Below are positions 15,792 through 25,752 of a stretch of 64,000 bases of DNA, piece by piece; positions within the stretch are counted from its first letter, which is position 1; every line of letters begins with the position of its first letter. The stretch is from NCBI GenBank assembly GCA_009789175.1, contig CP046866.1:62001-126000 (forward strand), read 5' to 3'. The DNA comes from Salinibaculum litoreum. GTDB taxonomy: Archaea; Halobacteriota; Halobacteria; Halobacteriales; Haloarculaceae. Position numbers and translations under genes: made by a program. Under the pieces are notes generated by a model, which was not told the origin of the DNA, made no database searches, and saw nothing but the letters and a program-made list of their open reading frames with translations.

Positions 15792-17858
15792 ATGCGCAGA
15801 GGCGCGTTCCGGACGGCGGTTGTTCTCGTGGTTCTTGGCCTCGGCATCGTCGCGGGCGTCAGCGTGGCAGCGGCCGACGATGGCAACACGACGGCAGCGA
15901 CGAACGAACGCGTCGTGACGACGCTGGCCAACGGGAGCGACGGCGCAGTCGGAACAACACCGGCTCAGAGCAGCACACTCACCGTCACACAGGAGTACCG
16001 GCTGACACCCGACCAGCCCGGACGGGTGGACATCCAGTGGCAGTTCACCATTCCCGACAACGTTGTCGAAGTGAAAACACAATTCCCTGCTGACGCGGTG
16101 AACCCACGACGGAACGGCTTCGAGAAGACGGACAGCGGCTCCGTCTGGAAGGAATCCGAGCAGTCGACGCGGACGCCGACGCTGACCTACACTGCGGAGG
16201 TGAACCGGACCGCCGACGTGAGCGGCCCCATCGGCAGTGACGGCCGGTTCATGTTCGTCGACAAAGGCGACTGGGCGCTGCTGCAACGCCGGCCAGGCCC
16301 GGACCTCTCCTTTCGGTTTCGACAGCCGGAGCCGACCGTCGAACGAATCAACACGACCGCCGGCGAGGGCGTCGCCGGGCAGTCACTCGTCTTCCTCGGC
16401 TCTCACGAGACCTACGAGCGACAGGCCCACGACCAGCGGTTTCGACTCGTGGTCCCCGACGCCGCGGACCTCCAGCCCGACCGTAGCGACGTGTTCCAGA
16501 CGGTGATGGACACCTCCGGCACGCTCCGGGTCGGCGACCGCGACCGGCAGGTGCTGATGTTCGTCGCACCGGCGACGGTCCCCTGGGCCGTGCGGGGGCT
16601 CCAGACCGGCGACCGCGACTTCTACGGCGTCGCCGACGAACCCGTCGACACCGCGAACAACGTCTGGATTCACGAATACGTCCACACCCGGCAGGACTAC
16701 GAGACTACCGACACGACCCGGTGGACCAAAGAGGCCTTCGCGGAGTACTACGCCGGCCTCCTGACACTTGAGCAGGGTCGCATCGATTTCGAAGCGTTCA
16801 GACAGTATCTCGACCGCGGGACCCGGAGTCGCTACGGCGATGTCGTGCTGGCCGACAACGACACGTGGGACGGGACCGGCGGCAACTACTACGTCGGCGC
16901 ACTCGCCACCGGGGAAATAGACCGCCGCATACGGCTGGCGACAGGGCGGGAGAGTACCCTGCAGGCAGTCTTCGGCCGGATGAACAGCCAGTCCACGCTC
17001 GTCAGGCAGTCGGACTTGCTCGGGTACATCGGGAGCGTCGCCGGGTCGACCCCACAAAGCGCCGCCCGGCAGTACACCGAGACGACGACGCGACCAGAGG
17101 TATGGTCACAAATCGCACACAGCGAGGCCTTCCAGCGCCTCCCGGCACAGTTCGCGTATGCATTCCCGACAGCCGGGAGCAACGGTCTCCGGGTCAGCGG
17201 GCCCTACCGTAACCGGACGCTTGCCAGCGAGGTGCTGGTCCCCGGCGAGACGCTGACCGCCGACGTCAACGTGACAAACATCGGCGGGAGTGAGGGCGAG
17301 TACGAACTGACGGTCGCCCGCGACGGCGAAACGATTGCCACCCGGACGGGGACGGCCCTGGCCGGCGAGAGCGTCACCGAACGCGTCCGGGCCACGTTCG
17401 ACACACCGGGGACTTTCACGCTGTCGACCGGCGAGGACGAACTCGCGGTCGAAGTGGTCGAACCGGCGACGCCGACGGTGACCGACCTGGCCGTGAACCG
17501 GACACAGATAGCGGGGAGCGGCACAGTTCGGGTGACTGCGACCGTCGAAAACAGCGCCAACAGACCCGGAAACGGAACCGTAACGATTCGACGCGGCGGG
17601 GAGACGCTGGCGTCTCGCCACGTTCGACTCGATGCAGGCGGGAGCACCGAGGTATCAGCAACGGCCACGCTGACCGACCCCGGCGAGTACGAGTTCGGGG
17701 CTGGTGGGCAGTCGGTGACCGTCACCGTCGGCGAGGCGACGAGCGGAGAAACGGGCGACGGAGAGGGGACCGCCGGCGAGAGCGGGCCCGGGTTCGGTGT
17801 GGCTGTGACGGTGCTGGCGCTTGCGGGACTACTCCTCGTCGCGCACCGCCGCAAGTAG
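15792..17858 (+). CDS. cell-surface gluzincin-like metalloprotease with PGF-CTERM anchor
   Basis: A 688-residue secreted protein. A signal peptide (about 1-28) is followed by a beta-rich domain to about 280. A zinc protease core has HEYVH (HExxH) near residue 296 with KEAFAEYYAG about 20 residues later, the spacing of the M1/gluzincin clan. Two CARDB/Ig-like repeats follow at about 475-655. The C-terminus [24 protein letters not shown] has the PGF motif, membrane helix and basic tail of PGF-CTERM, the archaeosortase A signal. Its 3' end overlaps thiD by 30 bases tail to tail. The substrate is unknown. Confidence 0.85.
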   Translation: MRRGAFRTAVVLVVLGLGIVAGVSVAAADDGNTTAATNERVVTTLANGSDGAVGTTPAQSSTLTVTQEYRLTPDQPGRVDIQWQFTIPDNVVEVKTQFPADAVNPRRNGFEKTDSGSVWKESEQSTRTPTLTYTAEVNRTADVSGPIGSDGRFMFVDKGDWALLQRRPGPDLSFRFRQPEPTVERINTTAGEGVAGQSLVFLGSHETYERQAHDQRFRLVVPDAADLQPDRSDVFQTVMDTSGTLRVGDRDRQVLMFVAPATVPWAVRGLQTGDRDFYGVADEPVDTANNVWIHEYVHTRQDYETTDTTRWTKEAFAEYYAGLLTLEQGRIDFEAFRQYLDRGTRSRYGDVVLADNDTWDGTGGNYYVGALATGEIDRRIRLATGRESTLQAVFGRMNSQSTLVRQSDLLGYIGSVAGSTPQSAARQYTETTTRPEVWSQIAHSEAFQRLPAQFAYAFPTAGSNGLRVSGPYRNRTLASEVLVPGETLTADVNVTNIGGSEGEYELTVARDGETIATRTGTALAGESVTERVRATFDTPGTFTLSTGEDELAVEVVEPATPTVTDLAVNRTQIAGSGTVRVTATVENSANRPGNGTVTIRRGGETLASRHVRLDAGGSTEVSATATLTDPGEYEFGAGGQSVTVTVGEATSGETGDGEGTAGESGPGFGVAVTVLALAGLLLVAHRRK

Positions 17859-19175
17859 CGTCGCAGTGCGGTCCGCCAGCGCGGCGGAGTCCGCAGCTAG
17901 CAGGAACACCATCGGTTCGATACCCTCACCGCCGTGGCTGATGGCAGCCACCGGCGTCTCGTCGCCGGATGCGGAGGAAGCATCCGACTCCATCGACGCG
18001 TCCGTAGACTCGTCCTCGCGGTCGGACTCGATGACCGGGCCGTCGAGTTCGTCGAGTGCAGCCCGCACGTCGCTGTTCAGCCGGCAGTTGACCGCAAACC
18101 GAAGGTCAGCCTCGGTCTCACGCATCGCCAGCAAGAAGCTCGCGACGTTGGTGGAGGCCCCAAAGCGGACCCCACGCGTGGGCGCTGCGCCATCGAGGGT
18201 TCTGGTGATGCGACCCTCGACGGCGACACACTCGGCGGGCACCTCCGCGTAGGGGGTCGCGCCGACGACGTTCATCCCCACCTCGGGGACCAGCGGAGCC
18301 ACGTCCTGCCGGACGAACTGGTTGACCAGTTCCGCAACGCGCTCGGCGGTCGGGTCCCGTTCGGCCTGGTCGCGGACCGAAACCATATGATGGACGGCAC
18401 CGGGGCCCTCGCCGACATCGAGGTTGTACCGGACCGCTCGCGCGAGCAGGTCGACGCTCGTCCGAACGGCCGTCGATACGTCGTCGCCGTAAGCCAGCCG
18501 CGTCGCGATGGCCGAGGAGAGCGTACACCCGGAGCCATGCGTGGCGTCGGTGTCGACCCGTTCGTGTCGGATTGTCTCGACGCTGTCGGGGGTGACCAGC
18601 ACGTCCACCACATCCTCCTCGGAGAGATGACCGCCTTTTACCAGTGCGGCGTCGGCACCCATTTCGACGAGTGCCTCGCCGGCCTGTCGTGCGTCGGCGC
18701 TGTCCTCGACGGTGGCGTCGGTCAGCACTTCGGCCTCGTCGGCGTTTGGCGTCACGAGCGCCGACTCGGCGATGAGGTCCTCGTAGGCGGCCTCGGCTTC
18801 GGGTTCGAGCAGTCGGTCGCCGGACGCTGCGACCATCACCGGGTCGACGACGACTGGAAAGTCCGCTTCCCGGGTTGCTTCGGTGACAGTTTCGACGACC
18901 TCGGTCGTGGCGAGCATGCCGGTCTTGGCCCCACGGACGGCGAAATCGTCGACGACAGCATCGAACTGCGCGCGGATTTCCTCGACCGGGAGCGTGTGAA
19001 TGCTCTCGACGCCCTGTGTGTTCTGTGCCGTCGTCGCGACGAGGACACTCGTCCCGAAGGCACCGCCTGCCTCCATCGTCTTCAGGTCTGCCTGGATGCC
19101 GGCGCCGCCACCGGAGTCACTCGTGGCAATCGTCAACGCGACTGGCGGCGTCACTGGTGCAGGATTGCGGGTCAT
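17829..19175 (-). CDS. thiD: hydroxymethylpyrimidine/phosphomethylpyrimidine kinase fused to ThiN
   Basis: A 448-residue thiamine biosynthesis enzyme. Residues about 10-260 are ThiD, a ribokinase-fold kinase that phosphorylates HMP and [19 protein letters not shown] binds substrate and [12 protein letters not shown] is the anion hole. Residues about 270-445 resemble ThiN, the archaeal thiamine-phosphate synthase domain, with an acidic insert near 400. The start at 19175 rather than 19202 follows from a minus-strand TTTGTATC about 25 bases upstream. An inverted repeat overlaps that promoter. Confidence 0.92.
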   Translation of the reverse strand: MTRNPAPVTPPVALTIATSDSGGGAGIQADLKTMEAGGAFGTSVLVATTAQNTQGVESIHTLPVEEIRAQFDAVVDDFAVRGAKTGMLATTEVVETVTEATREADFPVVVDPVMVAASGDRLLEPEAEAAYEDLIAESALVTPNADEAEVLTDATVEDSADARQAGEALVEMGADAALVKGGHLSEEDVVDVLVTPDSVETIRHERVDTDATHGSGCTLSSAIATRLAYGDDVSTAVRTSVDLLARAVRYNLDVGEGPGAVHHMVSVRDQAERDPTAERVAELVNQFVRQDVAPLVPEVGMNVVGATPYAEVPAECVAVEGRITRTLDGAAPTRGVRFGASTNVASFLLAMRETEADLRFAVNCRLNSDVRAALDELDGPVIESDREDESTDASMESDASSASGDETPVAAISHGGEGIEPMVFLLAADSAALADRTATLLAAVRDEE

Positions 19176-19181
19176 ACCGTG

Positions 19182-19202
19182 TTGTATTACTGGCTGATAC
19201 AA
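19182..19202 (-). promoter_or_regulatory. inverted repeat over the thiD promoter
   Basis: TTGTAT (19182-19187) and ATACAA (19197-19202) form a perfect 6-bp inverted repeat with a 9-base spacer. On the minus strand one arm is part of the TATA-like element for thiD. A protein bound here would block transcription. A thiamine-responsive regulator is a guess from context. Confidence 0.45.
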
Positions 19203-19420
19203 AGAGGTGATGTGACGGAGCCGACGGGAGCGGTTCTCAGCGAGGCGTGTTACAGACTATGATTACAAAAGACTTGCACACTCCACCAAACACTACCCAA
19301 AATAACATATTCTGGCGATATAATGAAACGTTATGTTGTCGTGTCCGCCAATACGCGAAACATTTATTCACTCTACGCACCAATATGCTAATAGCGGGTC
19401 GGCATGGCCCGAGACAACCA

Positions 19421-19558
19421 ATGGAATCGAAGACCGACACCGAAAGCGACGAGCGGTACGGAGCCATCGAGACGGCCGACGGCGACCTGGTCATCTATGA
19501 CCGGGACGAAGAGACTGCGTGGCTCCAGTCCAACCGAACAGTCGACGTAAGCGCGTAG
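19421..19558 (+). CDS. small acidic haloarchaeal protein (DUF7331-like)
   Basis: A 45-residue acidic protein with the pattern YGAIETADGDLVIYDRDEETAWLQS, which matches a short haloarchaeal family I recall as DUF7331. A TTTATT element at 19363-19368 lies about 25 bases before a likely transcription start near 19390, giving a 30-base leader and favouring the start at 19421. The preceding 180 bases are unusually AT-rich. It is probably a cytosolic beta-hairpin protein; function unknown. Confidence 0.75.
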   Translation: MESKTDTESDERYGAIETADGDLVIYDRDEETAWLQSNRTVDVSA

Positions 19559-19654
19559 GGTCGGTCACTTTTTGCTGTCTACCCCGTCGATAGCGACCGG
19601 TACCAGCACTGTTATGCCCGGGGACGCCGAGCAATTCCGTACGAGGTCCCCGAT

Positions 19655-20581
19655 ATGGCAGCTATCGAGACACACAATCTTACGAAGGTTTACGGACAGA
19701 ACGTCCGCGCCGTCGACGGGCTCGATCTGACCGTCGAAGAGGGCGAAGTATTCGGCTTTTTGGGCCCGAACGGGGCCGGCAAGTCGACGACTATCAACAT
19801 GTTGCTCGACTTCGTTCGGCCGACCAGCGGCACCGCGACGGTGCTTGGCCACGACGCACAGGCAGAGAGTACTCAGATACGGAAGCGTATCGGGGTTCTT
19901 CCGGAGGGGTACGAACTGTACCCGCGCCTGCCCGGCCGTGCGCACATCGAGATGGCAATCGAGTTGAAAGACGCAACTGACGACCCGGACGACATCATCG
20001 ACCGGGTCGGCCTTGACCCCGAGGACGCAAAGCGAAAGGCCGGCGACTACTCTCAGGGGATGCGCCAGCGCCTTGCGCTCGGGATGGCTATCGCCGGCGA
20101 CCCCGAGTTGCTCATCCTCGATGAACCGACCAACGGGCTGGACCCCAACGGGGCCCGCGAGATGCGCAATATCGTTCTCGACCACGCCGAGCGCGGCGCA
20201 ACGGTCTTTTTCTCCAGCCACATTCTCGAACAGGTGCAGGCGGTCTGTGACCGCGTGGGCATCCTCGCCAGCGGACAGCTCGTCACCGTCGACACCATCG
20301 ACGGCCTCCGCGAGGAAACCGGAACCGGGTCGACGATGACGCTCACTGTCGACACCGTTCCGCAACTCAACCTCTCGGACATCGCTGGCATCTCCGATGC
20401 GAGGACGGAGCCAAACACGGTCGAAGTGACCGTGTCGGACCCTGGCGCGAAGATTACCGTCATCGACCGCGTCCGCGATGCCGGGGCGACAGTTCAGGAC
20501 ATCAAGACGACTGAAGCATCCCTGGAGGCGCTGTTTGCCGCCTACACTGGTGACGGCGAACGCACGGAGGTGACCTCATGA
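19655..20581 (+). CDS. ABC transporter ATP-binding protein (ABC-2 exporter)
   Basis: A 308-residue ATPase of the CcmA/DrrA type. Walker A is GPNGAGKST (about 39-47), the signature is YSQGMRQRLALGMA, Walker B is LLILDEPTNGLDP, and the switch His is in FFSSHILEQ. The C-terminal 80 residues form the regulatory tail usual in ABC-2 exporters. It couples ATP hydrolysis to export by the permease whose start it overlaps (ATGA at 20578-20581). The substrate is unknown. Confidence 0.93.
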   Translation: MAAIETHNLTKVYGQNVRAVDGLDLTVEEGEVFGFLGPNGAGKSTTINMLLDFVRPTSGTATVLGHDAQAESTQIRKRIGVLPEGYELYPRLPGRAHIEMAIELKDATDDPDDIIDRVGLDPEDAKRKAGDYSQGMRQRLALGMAIAGDPELLILDEPTNGLDPNGAREMRNIVLDHAERGATVFFSSHILEQVQAVCDRVGILASGQLVTVDTIDGLREETGTGSTMTLTVDTVPQLNLSDIAGISDARTEPNTVEVTVSDPGAKITVIDRVRDAGATVQDIKTTEASLEALFAAYTGDGERTEVTS

Positions 20582-21438
20582 ACCGAATCCTCTCGATTGC
20601 CAAACACGACTTCAACTACGCTCGCCGATCGTGGCTCGTCTGGGGAGTCGTCGGGCTGTTCACGCTGATTGTCGTGCTGGCGACGGCCGGCATCGGCTAC
20701 TTTGGCGACGACGTAACCGGGGAAACGGCTGTCGGACTCATCACTGCACCCGCTGGCATTTTTGTCCCGATAACGGCCGTCATTGCGTCGTATCTGGCCA
20801 TCGCCGGCGAACGCGAGTCCGGGCAGCTGAACATCCTGCTCAGTCTTCCGGCCTCACGGCTGGAAGTGGTCACCGGGAAGTTCCTCGGCCGGGCCGCAAT
20901 CGTCCTGCTGGCGACGGTCGTGGCGTTTCTCGTCGGGACCATCGTGAGTGTGCCGCTGTATGACGGATTCCCCGTCGGCCCATTCCTGACCTCGATGGTC
21001 CTGACAGCGCTGCTGGGGCTGGCGTTCGTCGGTCTCTCGGTCGGCATCTCGGCGAACGCGACGACGCGGTCTCGGGCGATGGCACCCGCAATCGGTGTGG
21101 CCATCGTCTTCGCGACAGGCGTCTGGGGCGGACTGGTCAACGGCATCAACTTCATCGCCGAAGAGGCATTCGACACGAGTCTCGACTCGAACACCGTCGA
21201 GTTGATTCAGGTCCTCTCACCACGGGGGGCCTACGACAGGCTGTTCAGCGCCATCGTCCAGCCGGAACTGCTGGTCAACGTCACGGAGGCAGAGGCAAAG
21301 CAACTCGGCCTGATTCCCGAGTTGAGTGATGCGCCGTTTTACCTGCAAAACTGGTTCGTGTTCCTCCTGTTGCTGGTCTGGATTGTCGTCCCCGTCGTCA
21401 TCGGCTACCTCCGCTTCGAGCGGGCCGACCTGTCCTGA
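20578..21438 (+). CDS. ABC-2 type transporter permease
   Basis: A 286-residue permease with six membrane segments. The cytoplasmic stretch between helices 2 and 3, ERESGQLNILLSLPASRLEVVTGKFLGR, is the ABC-2 coupling motif found in NosY/CcmB-like permeases. It is translationally coupled to the ATPase upstream, so the two probably form a dimeric exporter. It resembles NosY-type and copper-export permeases, but no nosD or nosF context is present, so the substrate remains open. Confidence 0.9.
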   Translation: MNRILSIAKHDFNYARRSWLVWGVVGLFTLIVVLATAGIGYFGDDVTGETAVGLITAPAGIFVPITAVIASYLAIAGERESGQLNILLSLPASRLEVVTGKFLGRAAIVLLATVVAFLVGTIVSVPLYDGFPVGPFLTSMVLTALLGLAFVGLSVGISANATTRSRAMAPAIGVAIVFATGVWGGLVNGINFIAEEAFDTSLDSNTVELIQVLSPRGAYDRLFSAIVQPELLVNVTEAEAKQLGLIPELSDAPFYLQNWFVFLLLLVWIVVPVVIGYLRFERADLS

Positions 21439-21477
21439 ACTGAAAGCTATTTCCTCTCGGCCGCCCGGGTGCCGTCT

Positions 21478-24177
21478 ATGAACGCTGCACTGGGTCCACC
21501 CGAAAAGATGGCCGAGCGCCGCGAGGACCTCACGCCGATGATGGCCCAGTACTTCGACCTCTGTGCGCAGTACGACGACGCGCTCGTCCTCTTCCAGGTC
21601 GGTGACTTCTACGAAGCCTTCTGTGAGGCCGCCGAGCAGGTCGCCCGCCTCTGTGAGATTACGCTCACCAAACGGGAGGACTCGACCGGCCAGTACGCCA
21701 TGGCCGGGGTTCCAATCGATAACGCCGAGTCCTACATCGAGCGGCTGCTCGACGCGGGCTATCGCGTCGCCGTTGCCGACCAGGTGCAAGACCCCGAAGA
21801 GGCGACGGGGGTCGTCGACCGCGCCGTGACCCGCATCGTCACGCCGGGCACGCTCACCGAGGACGAACTGCTCACCGACGAGGACAACAACTACGTCGCC
21901 GCCGTCACTGCTGGCGAGACGAACGCGATGGCAGTGCTCGACGTGTCGACGGGGGATTTCTACGCGACCAGCGACCGCGACGCCGGAACGGTAGCCGACG
22001 AACTCAGCCGCTTTGCCCCCGCCGAGGCCATCGTGGGTCCCGACGCCGACGCCGCGGTGTTGCCCGACGACTGTGTGGTCAGCCCCTACGAAACCGCCGC
22101 CTTCGAGGCTGAAAACGCCCGCGAGACACTCACAGACTACTTCGGCGCACCCGACCGGCTACTGGCCGGCGACGGCGAGGTCCGGGCCTGTGGCGCACTC
22201 CTGTCGTACGCGGAGTACGCCCGCGGCGGCGACGACGGCCGGCTGGACTACCTGAACCACCTCACGCGGTACGACCCCCGGGAGTACATGTTGCTCGACG
22301 CCGTGGCGCTGGAGAGTCTGGAGCTGTTCCAGCGCCGGGCAGTCCACGGCCGAGAGGGACTGACGCTCGTGGACGTCGTCGACGAGACAGCCTCCGCACT
22401 GGGTCGACGCCGGCTGACCGACTGGCTCCGGCGGCCGCTCGTCGAACGCGAGCGTATCGTCGCCCGCCACGACGCTGTCGGTGAGCTTCGGGGCGCAGTC
22501 CAGGCCCGCGAGCGCCTCCACGAGCAACTGCGGGACGTGTACGACATCGAGCGACTCATCTCCCGTATCGCCCGCGGTCGTGCCAACGCCCGTGATTTAC
22601 GGTCGCTGAAGGAGACGCTTGACGTGGTGCCGGCCCTCAGAGAGGCGCTTGGCGACGCTGACTGCGAGAAGTTGCGGTCACTGCGTGACCGGCTTGACCC
22701 ACTTGAGGATATGCGCTCGCTGATTGGCGACGCCATCAAGGCAGACCCCGCCCGGGAGATTACCGACGGCGACATCATCAAGCCGTCCTACGACGACCAG
22801 TTGTCCCAGCTCCGTGAGACCGAGCGCGACGGGAAGGCGTGGATAGACGACCTCGAAGCGAGCGAGCGCGAGCGCACCGGCATCGACTCGCTGAAAGTCG
22901 GCCACAACGCCGTCCACGGCTACTATATCGAGGTGACCGACGCGAATCTCGACAGCGTGCCCGAGGACTACGAGCGCCGACAGACGCTGAAGAACTCGGA
23001 GCGGTACTACACGCCCGAACTCAAAGAGCGCGAAGACGAGATTCTCTCCGCCGAGCAACGCGCCGACGAACTGGAGTATGACCTCTTTACCGACGTACGA
23101 GCGACCGTCGCCGCCGACTCCGAGCGGGTACAGGCACTCGCCGACGCGCTCGCGGAACTGGACGTGCTGGTCTCGTTTGCCACCGTCGCCGCCGAGTACG
23201 GCTACACCCGGCCGGTCGTGGCCGACCCCGACAGTGACGGCCCCACAGACAACGGCCACGGCCCACAGGTCGATGGCATCCACATCGAGAACGGCCGCCA
23301 CCCCGTCGTCGAGCGCACCGAGGAGTCGTTCGTCCCCAACGAGACTCGTCTCACCGGGGCTGAGCCGTTCGCGGTCATCACCGGGCCCAACATGAGCGGG
23401 AAGTCGACCTACATGCGGCAGGTCGCGCTCATCACGGTGCTCGCTCAGGCCGGGAGCTTCGTCCCGGCGACGGCGGCCCGCATCGAACTGGTCGACCGGG
23501 TGTTCACCCGCGTCGGTGCCAGCGACGACATCGCCGGCGGCCGGTCGACGTTCATGGTCGAGATGACCGAACTCGCGGACATCCTCGACCACGCCACGGA
23601 GCAATCGCTGGTCCTCCTCGACGAGGTGGGCCGCGGGACCAGCACCGCCGATGGGCTCGCTATCGCCCGTGCCGTCACCGAGTACGTCCACGACGAAATT
23701 GGCGCGTGGACGCTGTTTGCGACACACCACCACGAGCTGACCGGCGTCGCAACCGAGCTCTCAGGCGTCTACAACCTTCATTTCCGGACCCATCACGAGG
23801 ACGGTGACGTGGTCTTCGAACACGCCGTCGAGCGCGGGGCGGCGGCGGCTTCCTACGGCGTGGAGGTGGCCTCGACCGCCGGCGTCCCCGACGCCGTCGT
23901 CTCCCGGGCACGGACGTTGCTCGATGACAGCGAGCGCAGCGACCGACCACCCGGCGAGAGCCCACGAACGAACGGCCACGCCACCGTCGACGACGCTCCG
24001 GCTGTCGACGCAGACACACAGACCGGCGATGAGTCGACAAACTGGAACAGCAATCAGGCCGACAGAGACCTGTCCACGGAGGTCCGCGAGACGCTCGCAG
24101 CGGTCGACGTGGCGACGATGACGCCGCTGGAGGCGCTGAACACGCTCGCCGACCTCGAAAGCGCCATCGACGAATAA
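21478..24177 (+). CDS. mutS: DNA mismatch repair protein MutS (second paralogue)
   Basis: An 899-residue MutS1-type protein. The mismatch motif F44-Y45-E46 (GDFYEAF), Walker [10 protein letters not shown] near 635 and Walker [17 protein letters not shown] are all intact. A low-complexity acidic segment (about 820-860) separates the ATPase from the C-terminal helices. It differs throughout from the MutS at 10655, so the two are old paralogues rather than a recent duplication. The start at 21478 (ATG) is preferred to the in-frame GTG at 21469. No mutL adjoins it, but nucS lies 0.7 kb downstream on the opposite strand. Confidence 0.95.
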   Translation: MNAALGPPEKMAERREDLTPMMAQYFDLCAQYDDALVLFQVGDFYEAFCEAAEQVARLCEITLTKREDSTGQYAMAGVPIDNAESYIERLLDAGYRVAVADQVQDPEEATGVVDRAVTRIVTPGTLTEDELLTDEDNNYVAAVTAGETNAMAVLDVSTGDFYATSDRDAGTVADELSRFAPAEAIVGPDADAAVLPDDCVVSPYETAAFEAENARETLTDYFGAPDRLLAGDGEVRACGALLSYAEYARGGDDGRLDYLNHLTRYDPREYMLLDAVALESLELFQRRAVHGREGLTLVDVVDETASALGRRRLTDWLRRPLVERERIVARHDAVGELRGAVQARERLHEQLRDVYDIERLISRIARGRANARDLRSLKETLDVVPALREALGDADCEKLRSLRDRLDPLEDMRSLIGDAIKADPAREITDGDIIKPSYDDQLSQLRETERDGKAWIDDLEASERERTGIDSLKVGHNAVHGYYIEVTDANLDSVPEDYERRQTLKNSERYYTPELKEREDEILSAEQRADELEYDLFTDVRATVAADSERVQALADALAELDVLVSFATVAAEYGYTRPVVADPDSDGPTDNGHGPQVDGIHIENGRHPVVERTEESFVPNETRLTGAEPFAVITGPNMSGKSTYMRQVALITVLAQAGSFVPATAARIELVDRVFTRVGASDDIAGGRSTFMVEMTELADILDHATEQSLVLLDEVGRGTSTADGLAIARAVTEYVHDEIGAWTLFATHHHELTGVATELSGVYNLHFRTHHEDGDVVFEHAVERGAAAASYGVEVASTAGVPDAVVSRARTLLDDSERSDRPPGESPRTNGHATVDDAPAVDADTQTGDESTNWNSNQADRDLSTEVRETLAAVDVATMTPLEALNTLADLESAIDE

Positions 24178-24227
24178 AGACCTGCCACCACGTGGCTTTT
24201 TGCCCTCCGGCCGCGGAGTCGGCGACG

Positions 24228-24884
24228 ATGGCAGACCGGCGTCGCTACACCGGCACGCGAATCCTCCAGGTCGTGTGGACGGTTCTCGTGTGCGGAGCTG
24301 TTGTTCTCCTCGAGGGAGTGCTGTCGTGGCTGGCACCGACCGCAGTCACCGTCGGTGGAGGGAGTGTGCTCTGGCTACTCGGATTAGTCGCACTCGGTGT
24401 CCGGGAGCGACGCCACTGGAACCAGTTGATGACAGCCTCGTCGTACGACCGTGGCCCGGCCGGGCACACAGCCGACTTTCAGGCTATCGTCCACGGTAAA
24501 TCCGTCACCGTCACGACGGACGTGACCGGGCCGCTCTCGCCCGGGCATACCCGTATCCGTACCGTTGTCGAAGGGGTGGACGCCTCCTTTCGCGTCCGCA
24601 TCATCGACGACGAACTGGCCGACGCCGACGGGCTGACCACCGGCGACGACGCGCTCGACAGCAGGGTGACGATTACAGGGTCCGAAGAGAACGTCGCCGC
24701 AATCCTCACCGCCGACACCCGGGACGCGATGCTGGCTGTCGACGCCCCGGGAACATTTACCATAACACCGGACAGCGTCGTCTTCGAGGTGCCGTTCACG
24801 AACCTGACCGCCGAAGAACTGGAGACCGCGGGCGAGGCCGTTGCACTGCTTGCGCTCCGTGTCGAGCACGTCGGCCAGGAGTAA
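24228..24884 (+). CDS. two-helix membrane protein of unknown function
   Basis: A 218-residue protein. Two membrane helices lie at about 12-34 (VVWTVLVCGAVVLLEGVLSW) and 40-58, followed by a soluble beta-rich domain of about 150 residues without cysteines. Topology suggests both ends are cytoplasmic. I do not recognise the family. It begins about 50 bases after mutS on the same strand and its stop codon abuts the nucS stop codon with no gap, so the two genes converge end to end. Confidence 0.7.
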   Translation: MADRRRYTGTRILQVVWTVLVCGAVVLLEGVLSWLAPTAVTVGGGSVLWLLGLVALGVRERRHWNQLMTASSYDRGPAGHTADFQAIVHGKSVTVTTDVTGPLSPGHTRIRTVVEGVDASFRVRIIDDELADADGLTTGDDALDSRVTITGSEENVAAILTADTRDAMLAVDAPGTFTITPDSVVFEVPFTNLTAEELETAGEAVALLALRVEHVGQE

Positions 24885-25628
24885 CTACTCCGAGAGAGCC
24901 GTCCCCGGGTCGGGTGTGAGCGAGACAAACTCCAGACCTCGCTCTGCGAGGAGCTTGCGAGCCCTGTCGGTCACCGAGGGCGCGACGAGAATACCACGGA
25001 CAGTAACCTCAGCGTGGAGGTCTCGCTCCAGGGCGTCGACGTAGCGGGTGAGCTGACCGACGGCGTCAGGGCCGACACGACGACGCTTGAGTTCGACGAC
25101 GACCGCGTTTCCGTCGGCGTCCTCGCCGTAGATGTCGACGGCACCTGCGGGGGTGTCCCGCTCGGTCGCCCGCGGCTCGAAGCCCGACTCGACGAGGTCG
25201 GGGTCCGCGAGAATCCGCTCTTTGAGGTCGGCTTCCGTCCCCGTCAAATCGAGTGCGCTGGGGTCGGACCCATCAAGCGCCCCGGCGTGGTCGACGTGCT
25301 CGAAGCGGACGGTCAGAAACTCCTCGGGAGTCGTCCGTTCGCTGAAGATGACGAACTGTCCGTCCTCGACAGCAGGTTCGTGTGTGCAGCCGGGCGGTTG
25401 CCAGTTCACCGGCTGCTGACCCTCGTCAGTGTGGACCAGCGCCGTCCCGTCTGGTTTGAGCACGACCAGTCGGTCTCCGGGGCCGAGCGTGCTGGCCGCG
25501 CGGCCGTCGTACTCGACAGTGCAGCGGCCAAACAGTGTCACGACTGCGTCGCGTTCGATACCCTCTTCGACGAGCGAACGCGCCTGGGCTGGGTCCGGGT
25601 CACGAACCGTCCGCACTCGGTCGGTCAC
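24885..25628 (-). CDS. nucS: mismatch-specific endonuclease NucS (EndoMS)
   Basis: A 247-residue NucS. The N-terminal half is the DNA-binding and dimerisation beta domain (FGRCTVEYDGRAASTLGPGDRLVV). The C-terminal half is a RecB-like nuclease with catalytic D and ExK in GAVDIYGEDADGNAVVVELKRRRVG, followed by the QLTRYV motif. It cuts both strands at mismatches and is the core of a MutS-independent repair route known in archaea and actinobacteria. A minus-strand TTTTAGTA near 25652-25660 suggests a leaderless promoter, over which AACAG-CA-CTGTT (25657-25668) forms an inverted repeat. Confidence 0.94.
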   Translation of the reverse strand: MTDRVRTVRDPDPAQARSLVEEGIERDAVVTLFGRCTVEYDGRAASTLGPGDRLVVLKPDGTALVHTDEGQQPVNWQPPGCTHEPAVEDGQFVIFSERTTPEEFLTVRFEHVDHAGALDGSDPSALDLTGTEADLKERILADPDLVESGFEPRATERDTPAGAVDIYGEDADGNAVVVELKRRRVGPDAVGQLTRYVDALERDLHAEVTVRGILVAPSVTDRARKLLAERGLEFVSLTPDPGTALSE

Positions 25629-25701
25629 GTCCCGTGGTAGTCGAGCAGTGTACTAAAACAGCACTGTTGGGGCGAACAGGTGACACCGACGACTGCTCGC
25701 A

Positions 25702-25740
25702 TGTGGCGTGTGGTGTCACACTCCCGCGAACCACGCCACA
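25702..25740 (-). terminator. hairpin between the unknown gene and nucS
   Basis: TGTGGCGTG (25702-25710) pairs perfectly with CACGCCACA (25732-25740) across a 21-base loop that itself contains GTGTCAC symmetry. It begins 12 bases after the stop of the minus-strand gene at 25753-26298 and before the nucS promoter, a natural place for a terminator or processing signal. No U-tract follows. Confidence 0.45.
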
Positions 25741-25752
25741 CCCGTTCTCAGG

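Noticed and set aside
19176..19260. TPP riboswitch upstream of thiD
   Set aside because: The available leader is too short if transcription is leaderless, and no conserved TPP-aptamer sequence is visible.
17934..19262. 442-residue plus-strand open frame opposite thiD
   Set aside because: Shadow of ThiD-ThiN, which has clear family motifs.
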